Source: DASTSN01 sp035760665 (lineage in GTDB: Bacteria; Bacteroidota; Bacteroidia; Chitinophagales; Chitinophagaceae). Taken from it: 43,352 nucleotides of DNA. The DNA is taken from assembly GCA_035760665.1 (NCBI GenBank), contig DASTSN010000057.1, positions 1-43,352 on the forward strand. The letters run 5' to 3'. Both the position numbers and the translations under genes were made by a program. This document shows positions 16,837-25,636 of this stretch, in pieces; within the stretch, counting starts at the first letter, position 1, and each line of letters begins with the position of its first letter. The notes beneath the pieces were generated by a model. That model saw nothing but the letters and a program-made list of their open reading frames with translations, was not told the origin of the DNA and did not search any database.

Positions 16837-19263
16837 TTATACCGGGATGCTTACAGTAATCTTTGTGCCTTCCCCGGGTTTACTTTTTACCTCGTAGGTA
16901 CCCCCAATCATCGCCGTACGTTCCCGCATACCCAGTAAGCCAAGGGTTTTTTTTGTCAAAATTCCCTCGTGATCAAATCCTTTGCCGTCATCCTCTATGT
17001 TTAACAGCAACTGACCGTCTTTACAAAACAGCTTCACGGCTACTTTGCCAGCCTGTGCATGACGTGCCACATTTGTCAGCGACTCCTGCAATATCCTAAA
17101 TATACTAGTTTTCACGTCTTTTTGTAGAGCCGGTTCCGATTCTGTTCCATAAAACTCCGTACTAATCTCGGTCCTTTTTTCAAATTCCTTCAGTTGCCAC
17201 TCAATGGCAGCTGCCAGCCCTAAATCATCCAGGATGCTGGGCCGTAATTCCGAAGCAATGCGTCTCACGGTTTTAACCGTCTCATTCAGCAGCTCCGTCA
17301 TCTCTTCCATTTTAGCTGCAATCACTTCATCGCCCGCAGTAAGTCTTTTTTTCACCCAGGACACATCCATTTTTAATACCGTCAGCTGCTGGCCCAGTTC
17401 ATCATGAATTTCCCGGGCAATGGCAATCCGTTCCTGCTCGCGTATGTCCTGCAGGTGCTTTGTCAATTCGCGGATTTCTGTATACGATCGTTGCAGTTGC
17501 TCCTCGGCCTGTAGTTTGTCGGTTACATCGTTCACCAATACCAGCCTTACAGGTTTGCCTTCATAAACTACATCATGCGAAATAACGTCTACGAAAATAA
17601 TATCGCCGTTCTTTTTTTTGTGCCGCCATACGCCGGCATTCCGCATCCCGGTCAATTGCTGCTGAGTGTGGTTTAAAAACTTCATCACCTCTTCCGCCGG
17701 GCGTAAATCTGGAGTGGTCATATTCAAAAACTCCTCGCGTGAATACCCGTAATGATTGATGGCCGACTTATTGACGTCAATGATTTGCAAGCCGGGCAGG
17801 GAAACCATCCACATGGGCAGCGGATTGTTTTCAAACAGCAGGTAATATTTTCGTTCCGAAAGGCGCAAGGCTTCTTCTGCCATCCTTCTATCGGTAACAT
17901 CCATGATAGTACCCAGCATTCTCACCAATGCCCCTTCTTTATAAATGGCATATAGCCGGTCGTAGACAATCCGGTATTCTCCATTCGCTGCCAGGAACCG
18001 GTATTCACATTCCATGAACGGTTTTTGCTGTGCAATGGTTTCGGTAAACTGGGCAACGATGCGGTCTTTATCTTCGGGATGGATGCGTTTTTTCCAGTCA
18101 TCCTCGTTGCCGGGCGGCTGTGATCTGTTCATGCCATATAAATCATAATGCTTATCATTCCACCATACGCTGTTATCGGATAAGTCAAGATCCCACATCG
18201 CATCATTGGTGGCCCTGGCCATCAACTGGAACCGCTCGCTGAACTGGCGGATTTTTTCTTCGGCCGTTTGCTTATCTGTTATATCAATCCCCACACCAAT
18301 AAGGCAATCTTTGCCGTTATAACGTATTTTACGGCCATTAAAGTAGTAGGGTATTTTTCGCTGGTCTTTTGTAAAAAAATGCGCCTCTACATCAGCCGCT
18401 CCCGTTGTAAACACCCTGGCAATCCGTTGAGCAAGGATTGCTTTTTCATCCTGGTCAAACAAATCAAGCGGGTGCAGACGGCTTACTTCGTCAGCCGTAT
18501 AGCCGGAAACAGTTTCAAAATTTTCATTCCAGCGTATAAACCGGCCTTTTTCATCATACAAATAAAATATTCCGGGCAGGCTGTTAATGATCATGTCCGC
18601 CAGTTCTTTTTCTTTCAGTTGCGATTCCGCCAATTGCCGGTGGCGGATTTGCTTATCGGCCAGCCAGAAAAAAATCAGTAACAAAACCAGGAAAACCGCA
18701 GCCAGCTGGAAAAATAGTCGTGAGGAGGCTTCCGCCGTGAGGCGCCTTGATTCATTGGATTGCCGCAACAAGGGACGGTCCTCATTTTCCATAGCGGCAA
18801 TAATCCCCCGAATGCTGTCCATCAGCTCTTTTCCTGCCAGTTGCCGGTCAGCAATAAACGCTTGATTAGCCCTGCCCTGGTTCACCGCTGTTACCACGGA
18901 GTCCGATAATGCTATTTTACGCTGCACGAAACCAAGCAGTGCCTGTATATCGTTTTCTCGTTTGTCGGCAGTGTGGGGAATAGCCTTGATGGCGGCCGTG
19001 TCCTCCCCAATATGTTGAAGAGCCTTGTAATAAGGTTCCAGGTAAGTTTTTTGCTGGCTGATGATAAACCCGCGTTCCCCCGTTTCCAGGTCTTGCATGT
19101 CACCCATGATAGTTTCAAAAACATGCAGGTAAGTCAGGGTTTTGTTGATTGTTCCGGATTCTTTTTCCGCTTTTTGCATGTTCCGGAACATGTACCAGGC
19201 AAAAAAACCAACAAACAAAACACTCAGAAAAAAAACAAAGGCCGCAGCTCTGCGAGTATTCAT
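16837..19263 (-). CDS. CHASE3-PAS sensor histidine kinase (HisKA_3 type)
   Basis: An 808-residue membrane kinase. Span one lies at 6-26, followed by an extracytoplasmic CHASE3 domain with the typical DMQDLETGERGFIISQQ stretch, span two at about 183-203, and three PAS/PAC units at about 225-335, 340-460 and 465-590. HisKA_3 has His620 in REIHDELGQQL, and a C-terminal HATPase_c has GKGFDHEGI and LGLLGMRER. The core is of the NarX/DegS kind, which pairs with LuxR-type regulators; one begins 35 bp downstream. CHASE3 suggests sensing of an external stimulus, and PAS domains may add redox or small-molecule input. Confidence 0.93.
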   Translation of the reverse strand: MNTRRAAAFVFFLSVLFVGFFAWYMFRNMQKAEKESGTINKTLTYLHVFETIMGDMQDLETGERGFIISQQKTYLEPYYKALQHIGEDTAAIKAIPHTADKRENDIQALLGFVQRKIALSDSVVTAVNQGRANQAFIADRQLAGKELMDSIRGIIAAMENEDRPLLRQSNESRRLTAEASSRLFFQLAAVFLVLLLIFFWLADKQIRHRQLAESQLKEKELADMIINSLPGIFYLYDEKGRFIRWNENFETVSGYTADEVSRLHPLDLFDQDEKAILAQRIARVFTTGAADVEAHFFTKDQRKIPYYFNGRKIRYNGKDCLIGVGIDITDKQTAEEKIRQFSERFQLMARATNDAMWDLDLSDNSVWWNDKHYDLYGMNRSQPPGNEDDWKKRIHPEDKDRIVAQFTETIAQQKPFMECEYRFLAANGEYRIVYDRLYAIYKEGALVRMLGTIMDVTDRRMAEEALRLSERKYYLLFENNPLPMWMVSLPGLQIIDVNKSAINHYGYSREEFLNMTTPDLRPAEEVMKFLNHTQQQLTGMRNAGVWRHKKKNGDIIFVDVISHDVVYEGKPVRLVLVNDVTDKLQAEEQLQRSYTEIRELTKHLQDIREQERIAIAREIHDELGQQLTVLKMDVSWVKKRLTAGDEVIAAKMEEMTELLNETVKTVRRIASELRPSILDDLGLAAAIEWQLKEFEKRTEISTEFYGTESEPALQKDVKTSIFRILQESLTNVARHAQAGKVAVKLFCKDGQLLLNIEDDGKGFDHEGILTKKTLGLLGMRERTAMIGGTYEVKSKPGEGTKITVSIPV

Positions 19264-19454
19264 TTGCGTTAGTTAGAATAAGATTTACAATAAGGCATTA
19301 CCGGTAAAGTAACAGTCGGTATTTAACACAGTAATTTTCCCGTGTTTATTTTATTTAAGATAAGTAAAAATCCTGATTCAGAAAAGATAGCGGTTCGCTA
19401 AGTGTTTAACCTTAATAAAAAAATAAAAGCTGTGTACACTGTCAGGAATCAGCA

Positions 19455-20603
19455 TCAGGCCAGTCGGCTGGTACCCGCAGAAAGCTCTGATACGTATGCC
19501 TGCATGGCAACATGAAACCTGGCCCGGTATTTTTCACCAATTCGTTTTATCACCCCGGCGACTTGGTCTGCTTTTACCAGGTTAATCGTGCAGCCACCAA
19601 ACCCACCGCCCATAAGACGGGCACCCAGTATCCCGGGCTCTTCGCGGGCACAGTCTGTTAAAAAGTCCAGTTCGGCACAACTGACTTCGTATAGCCTGCT
19701 TAATCCCTCATGAGTTGCGTACATCTTTTGTCCAAAGGCTGCCAGGTCATTGCGCTGCAAATCGGTACAGGCCTGCTGCAGGCGTTCAATTTCTTCCGAC
19801 ACATACAGGCAGCGTTGGTAAATATTTCCCGGGGCGGCGTGCAGGCATTCTTTAACCATTTCCACCGATGCATCCCGCAGGCTTTTCACCCCCGGGTATT
19901 GCTGCCGGATGATTTGGACCCCGGCCTCGCACTCCCGCCGTCTTTCATTATAGGCAGAGGCCTCCAGGCTGTGCTTGACCCCTGTATCAAACAGCACAAG
20001 GCTGGTATCTTTATGGGCAAACGGGATATACTCGTAAGCCAGCGACCGGCAATCAAGCTTGATAACGGCCTGCTCTTTACCCATCATACTGGCAAACTGA
20101 TCCATGATACCGCACTGCACACCCACAAAATCATTCTCTGCCTGCTGGGCTATTTTCACCATCTCTATTCGCTCCAGCCCCAGCCCAAAAAGCTCGTTCA
20201 GCCCAAATACAGTTGCACACTCCACCGCCGCCGATGAAGACATGCCCGCTCCAATCGGGATATCGCTGCACAAAGCAGCATTAAAGCCCCGTAAAGACAA
20301 CCCTCTATTCCGGAGCATTGCCACAACTCCCAATATATAATCCGGCCAGTGGTCTGGGCTTCGCTCCAATGCAGGCAGTGAAGTGTGAAAACTGGCATTA
20401 AAATCCGCGGCCAGCAAATGAATTTCATCATCCTCCCGGGCGGCAAGCGCCAGGTAAGCAGCCTGTTGCACAGCCGCAGGCAGCACAAATCCCATATTGT
20501 AATCCGTATGCTCCCCAATCAGGTTCACCCGGCCGGGCGAGCGGATAATTATTGGCTCAGCACCAAACTGCTGTTGAAATATTAACCGGATCTTTTCCTG
20601 CAT
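19455..20603 (-). CDS. galK: Galactokinase
   Basis: A 382-residue GHMP kinase of normal length that phosphorylates galactose at C1 with ATP, the entry step of the Leloir pathway. Signatures: the galactokinase motif GRVNLIGEHTDYNMGFVLP near the N-terminus, the ATP-binding GHMP loop PIGAGMSSSAAVE, and the C-terminal MGGGFGGCTINLV. No galactose mutarotase, uridylyltransferase or transporter gene is adjacent, so it stands alone. The gap between it and the CHASE3 kinase start (191 bp) holds an A/T-rich stretch but no feature I can name. Confidence 0.96.
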   Translation of the reverse strand: MQEKIRLIFQQQFGAEPIIIRSPGRVNLIGEHTDYNMGFVLPAAVQQAAYLALAAREDDEIHLLAADFNASFHTSLPALERSPDHWPDYILGVVAMLRNRGLSLRGFNAALCSDIPIGAGMSSSAAVECATVFGLNELFGLGLERIEMVKIAQQAENDFVGVQCGIMDQFASMMGKEQAVIKLDCRSLAYEYIPFAHKDTSLVLFDTGVKHSLEASAYNERRRECEAGVQIIRQQYPGVKSLRDASVEMVKECLHAAPGNIYQRCLYVSEEIERLQQACTDLQRNDLAAFGQKMYATHEGLSRLYEVSCAELDFLTDCAREEPGILGARLMGGGFGGCTINLVKADQVAGVIKRIGEKYRARFHVAMQAYVSELSAGTSRLA

Positions 20604-20769
20604 CGTATAAAAAAGGAGGTTTTGCGCAAAGAAACCACATTACTGAAAAATTTGGAGGACTTTCCGCTGCAATAGGTAAACGCAGCAGCAGTGCAAGCTT
20701 TTCCCTGCTAATTGTAAATAATCAAGATATTATTAATATAATTTATCCTGCAATATTGCCCAGGAAATG

Positions 20770-20806
20770 AAAAAGCCCCCAAGTCATTGACTGGAGGGCC
20801 TTTTTT
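20770..20806 (-). terminator. Terminator hairpin following tRNA-Arg (both flanks T/A-rich)
   Basis: A stem from the GCCCCC side (20775-20780) to the GGAGGGCC side (20793-20800), extended by AGTCA/TGACT around a one-base tip, has A5 on the left and T6 on the right. Read on the minus strand it ends in a T run 8 bp beyond the tRNA 3' end. It could act on either strand. Confidence 0.7.
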
Positions 20807-20813
20807 CTAGCGT

Positions 20814-20888
20814 TGGTAGTCCCGACAGGAATCGAACCTGTATCAAAAGTTTAGGAAACTTCTATTCTATCCATTGAACTACGGGACC
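20814..20888 (-). tRNA. tRNA-Arg (anticodon CCU)
   Basis: The minus strand folds as a full cloverleaf: 7-bp acceptor stem (GGTCCCG with CGGGACT, first pair G-U), D arm, 5-bp anticodon stem with loop TTCCTAA giving anticodon CCU for AGG codons, a 4-base variable region, and a T arm with loop TTCGATT. The CCA end is encoded (20814-20816). A terminator hairpin follows directly. Confidence 0.95.
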
Positions 20889-21193
20889 AGTTTAACACTA
20901 ATTCAGGACCGCAAATGTAATTGTTTCCGCAATACCGGCGATAGCTTTCACAGCCCGATTTAAAGCCTCGCTTTTGGCAAATACAACAGGCACAGAACCC
21001 GGGCGGAAAAACTGGGCAGTTTGCAGCAAACAACAACTGATCTCTCGGCGGGTAAGCAGGCAACCCCTATCTTTGCAGTCCTCAAAATGGCTAGTTGAAT
21101 TCCCCTGCCAAAATGTTTTCAGGCAGCAGTACTGAAAATTAAGTGCAGGCAGTTTTTTTAGAACCAATGACTAAACAGTCCAAAACATAACAC
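20889..21193 (+). other. Intergenic region with a TAnnTTTG element, no confident gene
   Basis: The gap between the tRNA and the TPR membrane protein gene. TATCTTTG at 21068-21075 matches the Bacteroidota -7 consensus and lies 118 bp before the start codon at 21194; I see no matching TTTG box at -33. A T7 run at about 21150 could end a short transcript, but the stem in front of it is weak. A minus-strand open frame here resembles no protein I know. Confidence 0.4.
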
Positions 21194-21844
21194 ATGAAAT
21201 TTTATAACCTGGTTATTAAATACAGGCTCTATCTTGGCTTAGTGCTGCTGGTACTGGGCGGCGTCACAAACTACTTTTCCGGCTTCTGGCCCGCTTTCAC
21301 CCTCTACCTTGTTGGCGTCATCCTGGTGGCCGGTCATTTTTTCTTTGGCCCGCTTCGTTTGATACAGGAATACCTCGAAGAGGGCAATATCGAAGGTGCC
21401 GAAAAGGTGCTGGGTTCTATAAAATTTCCGGGGCTTTTATACAAACCTATCCGCTCGGTGTATTACACCCTTAAAGGTAATATTGCCATGATGAAACAGG
21501 ATTTTGAAGGCGCCGAGAAAATGATGAAGAAAGGCCTCGACCTGGGTATGCCCATGAAAGAAGCCGAAGGCGCCAGCCTGTTGCAGATGGGCATGCTGGC
21601 CATGCAAAAAAACGACCTGAAACAGGCCGAGAATTACATCCGCTCTGCCCTTCGCAAGGGATTGCCGGATAAAGAAAACCAGGCCGCAGCCTACCTGCAA
21701 ATGTGCAGCATTATGATGAACAAGCGGGAGTTTCGGGCTGCCAAAGATTTTTTCCGCAAAGCAAAAGCGCTAAAGCCCACTACCCCGCAAATTGTTGACC
21801 AGATTAAACAAATTGAAAAATATATCTCGCGGATGCCGGGATAA
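21194..21844 (+). CDS. TPR-containing inner-membrane protein
   Basis: A 216-residue protein with two N-terminal membrane spans (about 13-30, YLGLVLLVLGGVTNYF, and 34-52, FTLYLVGVILVAGHFFF) and a cytoplasmic helical-repeat domain from about 60 on. TPR-like units include YYTLKGNIAMMKQDFEGAEK, AEGASLLQMGMLAMQKNDLK and AAAYLQMCSIMMNKREF. It is common in Chitinophagaceae-type genomes as a protein of unknown role, perhaps a membrane-attached scaffold. It converges with the SRPBCC gene (16-bp gap). Confidence 0.75.
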   Translation: MKFYNLVIKYRLYLGLVLLVLGGVTNYFSGFWPAFTLYLVGVILVAGHFFFGPLRLIQEYLEEGNIEGAEKVLGSIKFPGLLYKPIRSVYYTLKGNIAMMKQDFEGAEKMMKKGLDLGMPMKEAEGASLLQMGMLAMQKNDLKQAENYIRSALRKGLPDKENQAAAYLQMCSIMMNKREFRAAKDFFRKAKALKPTTPQIVDQIKQIEKYISRMPG

Positions 21845-21860
21845 CGGGCAGGAATTTTTG

Positions 21861-22331
21861 TCAGGATGTCCAGGCCCCAAACAATTCCTCCACCTTTTTA
21901 AAGCGAAAATCAAATATTTGCTCCAGCCTTTTTTTTACAAATAAACCGTTGGCCAGGTCACCCAGCAGCCACAGCGGATTTTTGTAATGCACAATGTCCG
22001 TCATTTCCACACCACCGGGAATTTCGTGAAAATGGTGCTGGTGATGCCAGAAACGGTAGGGACCAAACCGCTGCTCATCTACAAAAAAGCGGCCCTCCTC
22101 CACATGGGTAATCTCCGTCATCCAGTAAACAGGGATCCCCAAAACCGGTTTTACCGTATATTCAATAATCTGCCCGGCATACATCCGTTCGCCATGATGC
22201 CGGGAAATAACCCGGAAATCCATATCCGCCGGCGTCAGGAGTTGTAAATTTGCCGGGCTGGAAAAGAAATCCCAGGCTTCCCCCAGCGATACGGGAATTT
22301 GCTGAACGGTTTTAATAGAATAAATAGCCAT
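21861..22331 (-). CDS. SRPBCC-fold (START-like) protein
   Basis: A 156-residue protein that fits the SRPBCC ligand-binding fold: N-terminal strand with IPVSLGEAWDFFSSPANLQ, central strands with YWMTEITHVEEGRFFVDEQ and FGPYRFWHHQHHFHEIPGG, and the C-terminal long helix (LANGLFVKKRLEQIFDFRF). Proteins of this type bind hydrophobic ligands or act as cyclase-like enzymes; no catalytic residue pattern allows a specific call. Its start codon is 69 bp from the divergent helicase gene. Confidence 0.78.
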   Translation of the reverse strand: MAIYSIKTVQQIPVSLGEAWDFFSSPANLQLLTPADMDFRVISRHHGERMYAGQIIEYTVKPVLGIPVYWMTEITHVEEGRFFVDEQRFGPYRFWHHQHHFHEIPGGVEMTDIVHYKNPLWLLGDLANGLFVKKRLEQIFDFRFKKVEELFGAWTS

Positions 22332-22400
22332 AAACTGCTGTATCCGATTTTATAATAACTTGATCTTACAACTGATCACAATCTAAAAAGTTTAACCGGG

Positions 22401-25400
22401 ATGTCATTTAATAAAGAAAGACTGGAAAAAAAATTCGCCGAAGAATTTGAACGCCTCAACGAAAAACAACGCCTGGCCGTAAACACAATTGAGGGACCCG
22501 TGATGGTAATTGCCGGGCCGGGAACCGGCAAAACACAGATCCTCGCCAGCCGCATTGGTAAAATATTGCTTGATACCGACGCCGGCCCCGAAAATATTCT
22601 CTGCCTCACCTATACCGATGCCGGCGTAGTGGCTATGCGCAAACGCCTGCTGCAATTGATCGGACCGGAAGCCTATAAAGTAAGCATAGCTACCTTCCAT
22701 GCTTTTTGCAACGAGGTCATCCAGGAAAACCTACCCCTGTTTGAAAAAACAGCGCTAGACCCGGTATCCGAACTGGAAAAAATCCAGCTCTTCAAAGAAC
22801 TCATTGATGCCTTTCCCAAAAACCACCCCCTGAAACGCTACCGCGGCGATGTATATTTTGAAGTGAACAACCTGCAACAGCTCTTCAGCACCATGAAACG
22901 GGAAGGCTGGACGACTGCTTTTATCAATCAAAAAATTGACGAATACATTCAGGACCTCCCCAACAGGGAAGAATTTGTGTACAAACGGAAATATAAAAAC
23001 TTCAATCCCGGTGATAAAAAAGAAGAAAAGATAGCCGAAGAAAAAGACAAAATGGAAAAACTGCGGGCCGCCGTGCAGGAGTTCGACCGGTTTCAGCAGC
23101 TGATGCGGCGCTACAACCGCTACGATTTTGACGACATGATTAACTGGGTGATTAAAGCTTTTGAAGAAAATAAAAACCTGCTGGCCGGATACCAGGAACG
23201 TTACCAGTATATCCTGGTGGATGAATACCAGGATACCAGCGGCACACAAAACCGCCTGGTAGAACTGCTGATCAGTTACTGGGAAAAGCCGAACGTGTTT
23301 GTCGTGGGCGACGACGACCAGAGCATCTACCGTTTCCAGGGTGCTAACGTGGAAAACATGCTGCAGTTTGCCAATAATTATAAAAATGATTTACTGACCG
23401 TCGTACTCACCAACAACTACCGCTCCACACAGCCAATTCTTGACGTATCAAAATCGCTGATTAACCGCAACGAAGAACGACTGGTTAAAAAAATTGAAGG
23501 ACTGAGTAAAGACCTGGTGGCCGGCAATGGCAAAATCAATCACCTCACCCACCCGCCACTGGTAAAAGAATACGACACACAACGCCAGGAAATGATAGGC
23601 ATCACGCTGAAAGTGGAGAAATTACTGGCAGCCGGCGTAGCCCCGGGCAATATCGGCATCATTTATAAAGAAAATAAATACGGCGAAGAACTGGCCCGCT
23701 TTTTTAAACTGAAAAATATACCCTTCTATACCAAACGAAACCTCAACTTGCTGGAATTGCCGCTGGCACAGCAGATCATATTGCTGCTTCGCTACCTGGC
23801 CGCCGAACACGATACGCCGGACGGTGGCGATGAAATGCTGTTTGAACTACTACACTTTCACTGGTTTCATATACCGCCGGTCGAAATTGCCCGGCTCAGT
23901 GTGGAAGTGGCTGAACGGCGGTTTGGCAATAACAAGACCTCGCTTCGCCGGTTGCTGTATGAAAAAATGACGACTGCCCCGAAAGATCTGTTCTCCCAAA
24001 GCCTGCAGGAAGGCTTGAAAAAAGCAGGCACCATACTGGAAAAACTCATCGCCGATGTACCCAATTTGACACTCCAGCAGCTTTTTGAAAATACAATCCG
24101 GGAAACTGGCATCCTCGGCCACATCATGCAGGCGGCAGACAAGCTATGGCAAATGCAGGTAGTAACCGCCTTGTTTGATTTTGTAAAAGAAGAAACGCAC
24201 CGGAATCCCCTGCTGAAACTGCAGGAACTGGTAAACCTGCTTGACCTGATGGAAAAAGAAGACATCGCACTGCCCCTGGTGCAGGTTAGCGGCAGCGAAA
24301 AAGGTATCAACCTGCTGACAGCCCATGGCTCCAAAGGATTGGAATTTGAGTATGTGTTTTTTGCCGGCTGCAACTCCGCCTTTTGGGAAAAGAAACGAAA
24401 ACCCGGCGGCGGTTATAAATTACCGGACACCATCTTTACCAGCCAGCCCGCAACAGCCGAAAAAAACGACGAAGAAGAACTGCGTCGTTTATTTTACGTG
24501 GCGCTGACCCGCGCTGAACAGCACCTGCAAATATCCTACAGCCGTTTTAAAAACGATGGCAAAGAACTGGAACCTTCGCTGTTTATCGCCGAAATTACCG
24601 ACCAGCAGCAACTGCCGCATGAAAAAGTGATACTGAGCGAAGAAACCATTGCTTCCTTCAGCGCACTGCAGTTTGGCGAACCGCAGGCTCCTGAAATTGA
24701 ACAACTCGAGAAACAGTTCGTAGACAGGCTGCTGGAAAAATTTGTGATGAACGTAACAGCCCTCAATAACTACCTGAATTGCCCCCTCGAATTTTACTTC
24801 AAAAATCTTATCCGCATCCCTTCACCCAAGAATGAAGCTACCGAGTTTGGATCGGCTGTGCACTATGCGCTTGAACAACTTTTCCGGAAAATGCAGGAGA
24901 GCGGCCAGGACCAGTTCCCGGCCAAAGAAGTCTTCATCAAAGATTTTGAATGGTACCTGCATCGCCACCGGGAAAGCTTTACCAGGGAACAATTCGACCG
25001 CCGGCTTGAATACGGCCAGGAAGTACTCAGCAACTATTACGACAAAAATATTCACAGCTTTAATAAAATTGTTGCTATTGAACGGTCTATCCGAAACGTT
25101 GTGGTTCGCCAAGTGCCGGTCAAAGGAAAACTGGATAAGCTGGAATTCGACGGCAAGTCGGTGAACGTGGTGGATTATAAAACCGGTGACCCCGATAAAG
25201 CAAAAGAAAAACTGCAGCCACCCAATGACAAAAATCCTAACGGGGGCGATTACTGGCGGCAGGCCGTTTTTTACAAAATCCTCGTGGATAATTACCCGGA
25301 AAAAAACTGGAAAGTTATCAGCACCGAATTTGACTTTGTGGAGCCTGACAAAAAGAAAAACTACCGGAAAGAGAAAGTTGTGATTAGTCCGGCCGACCTG

Positions 25401-25571
25401 GAAACTGTTACGCAGCAGATCACAGCCGTGTGGGAAAAAATACAAAATCACGAGTTTTATACCGGCTGCGGTACAGAAGACTGCCACTGGTGCAATTTTG
25501 TTAAAACCAACAAGCTGGCTATTGCCCTGCACCAACTGGACAATGAAGAGGATCTGCCCGATCTGGCATGA
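22401..25571 (+). CDS. UvrD-like ATP-dependent helicase fused to a RecB-type nuclease domain
   Basis: A 1056-residue protein. The superfamily 1A motor has Walker A GPGTGKTQI (Lys44), Walker B ILVDEYQDTS, motif III GDDDQSIYRFQGA and motif V TAHGSKGLEFEYVF. From about residue 785 a PD-(D/E)XK nuclease domain follows: GSAVHYALEQLF, GKLDKLEFDG and VVDYKTGDPDK. Cys794 and the terminal group Cys1023, Cys1028, Cys1031 are placed to hold an iron-sulfur cluster, as in AddB, AdnB and Cas4. The layout (motor then nuclease in one chain) is that of AdnAB/AddA subunits, so a role in double-strand-break end processing is likely. The downstream lipoprotein frame may overlap its stop. Confidence 0.9.
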   Translation: MSFNKERLEKKFAEEFERLNEKQRLAVNTIEGPVMVIAGPGTGKTQILASRIGKILLDTDAGPENILCLTYTDAGVVAMRKRLLQLIGPEAYKVSIATFHAFCNEVIQENLPLFEKTALDPVSELEKIQLFKELIDAFPKNHPLKRYRGDVYFEVNNLQQLFSTMKREGWTTAFINQKIDEYIQDLPNREEFVYKRKYKNFNPGDKKEEKIAEEKDKMEKLRAAVQEFDRFQQLMRRYNRYDFDDMINWVIKAFEENKNLLAGYQERYQYILVDEYQDTSGTQNRLVELLISYWEKPNVFVVGDDDQSIYRFQGANVENMLQFANNYKNDLLTVVLTNNYRSTQPILDVSKSLINRNEERLVKKIEGLSKDLVAGNGKINHLTHPPLVKEYDTQRQEMIGITLKVEKLLAAGVAPGNIGIIYKENKYGEELARFFKLKNIPFYTKRNLNLLELPLAQQIILLLRYLAAEHDTPDGGDEMLFELLHFHWFHIPPVEIARLSVEVAERRFGNNKTSLRRLLYEKMTTAPKDLFSQSLQEGLKKAGTILEKLIADVPNLTLQQLFENTIRETGILGHIMQAADKLWQMQVVTALFDFVKEETHRNPLLKLQELVNLLDLMEKEDIALPLVQVSGSEKGINLLTAHGSKGLEFEYVFFAGCNSAFWEKKRKPGGGYKLPDTIFTSQPATAEKNDEEELRRLFYVALTRAEQHLQISYSRFKNDGKELEPSLFIAEITDQQQLPHEKVILSEETIASFSALQFGEPQAPEIEQLEKQFVDRLLEKFVMNVTALNNYLNCPLEFYFKNLIRIPSPKNEATEFGSAVHYALEQLFRKMQESGQDQFPAKEVFIKDFEWYLHRHRESFTREQFDRRLEYGQEVLSNYYDKNIHSFNKIVAIERSIRNVVVRQVPVKGKLDKLEFDGKSVNVVDYKTGDPDKAKEKLQPPNDKNPNGGDYWRQAVFYKILVDNYPEKNWKVISTEFDFVEPDKKKNYRKEKVVISPADLETVTQQITAVWEKIQNHEFYTGCGTEDCHWCNFVKTNKLAIALHQLDNEEDLPDLA

Positions 25572-25636
25572 AGCAAAATATTTACAGGATTTTTAGCAAG
25601 CCTTTTGTCCCTTCCGGCTTATGTTTGCGTTCTGTT

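Noticed and set aside
20898..21167. Minus-strand 89-residue open frame near the tRNA
   Set aside because: No known domain, no promoter, and a composition (many Cys, Phe and Leu) like random translation.
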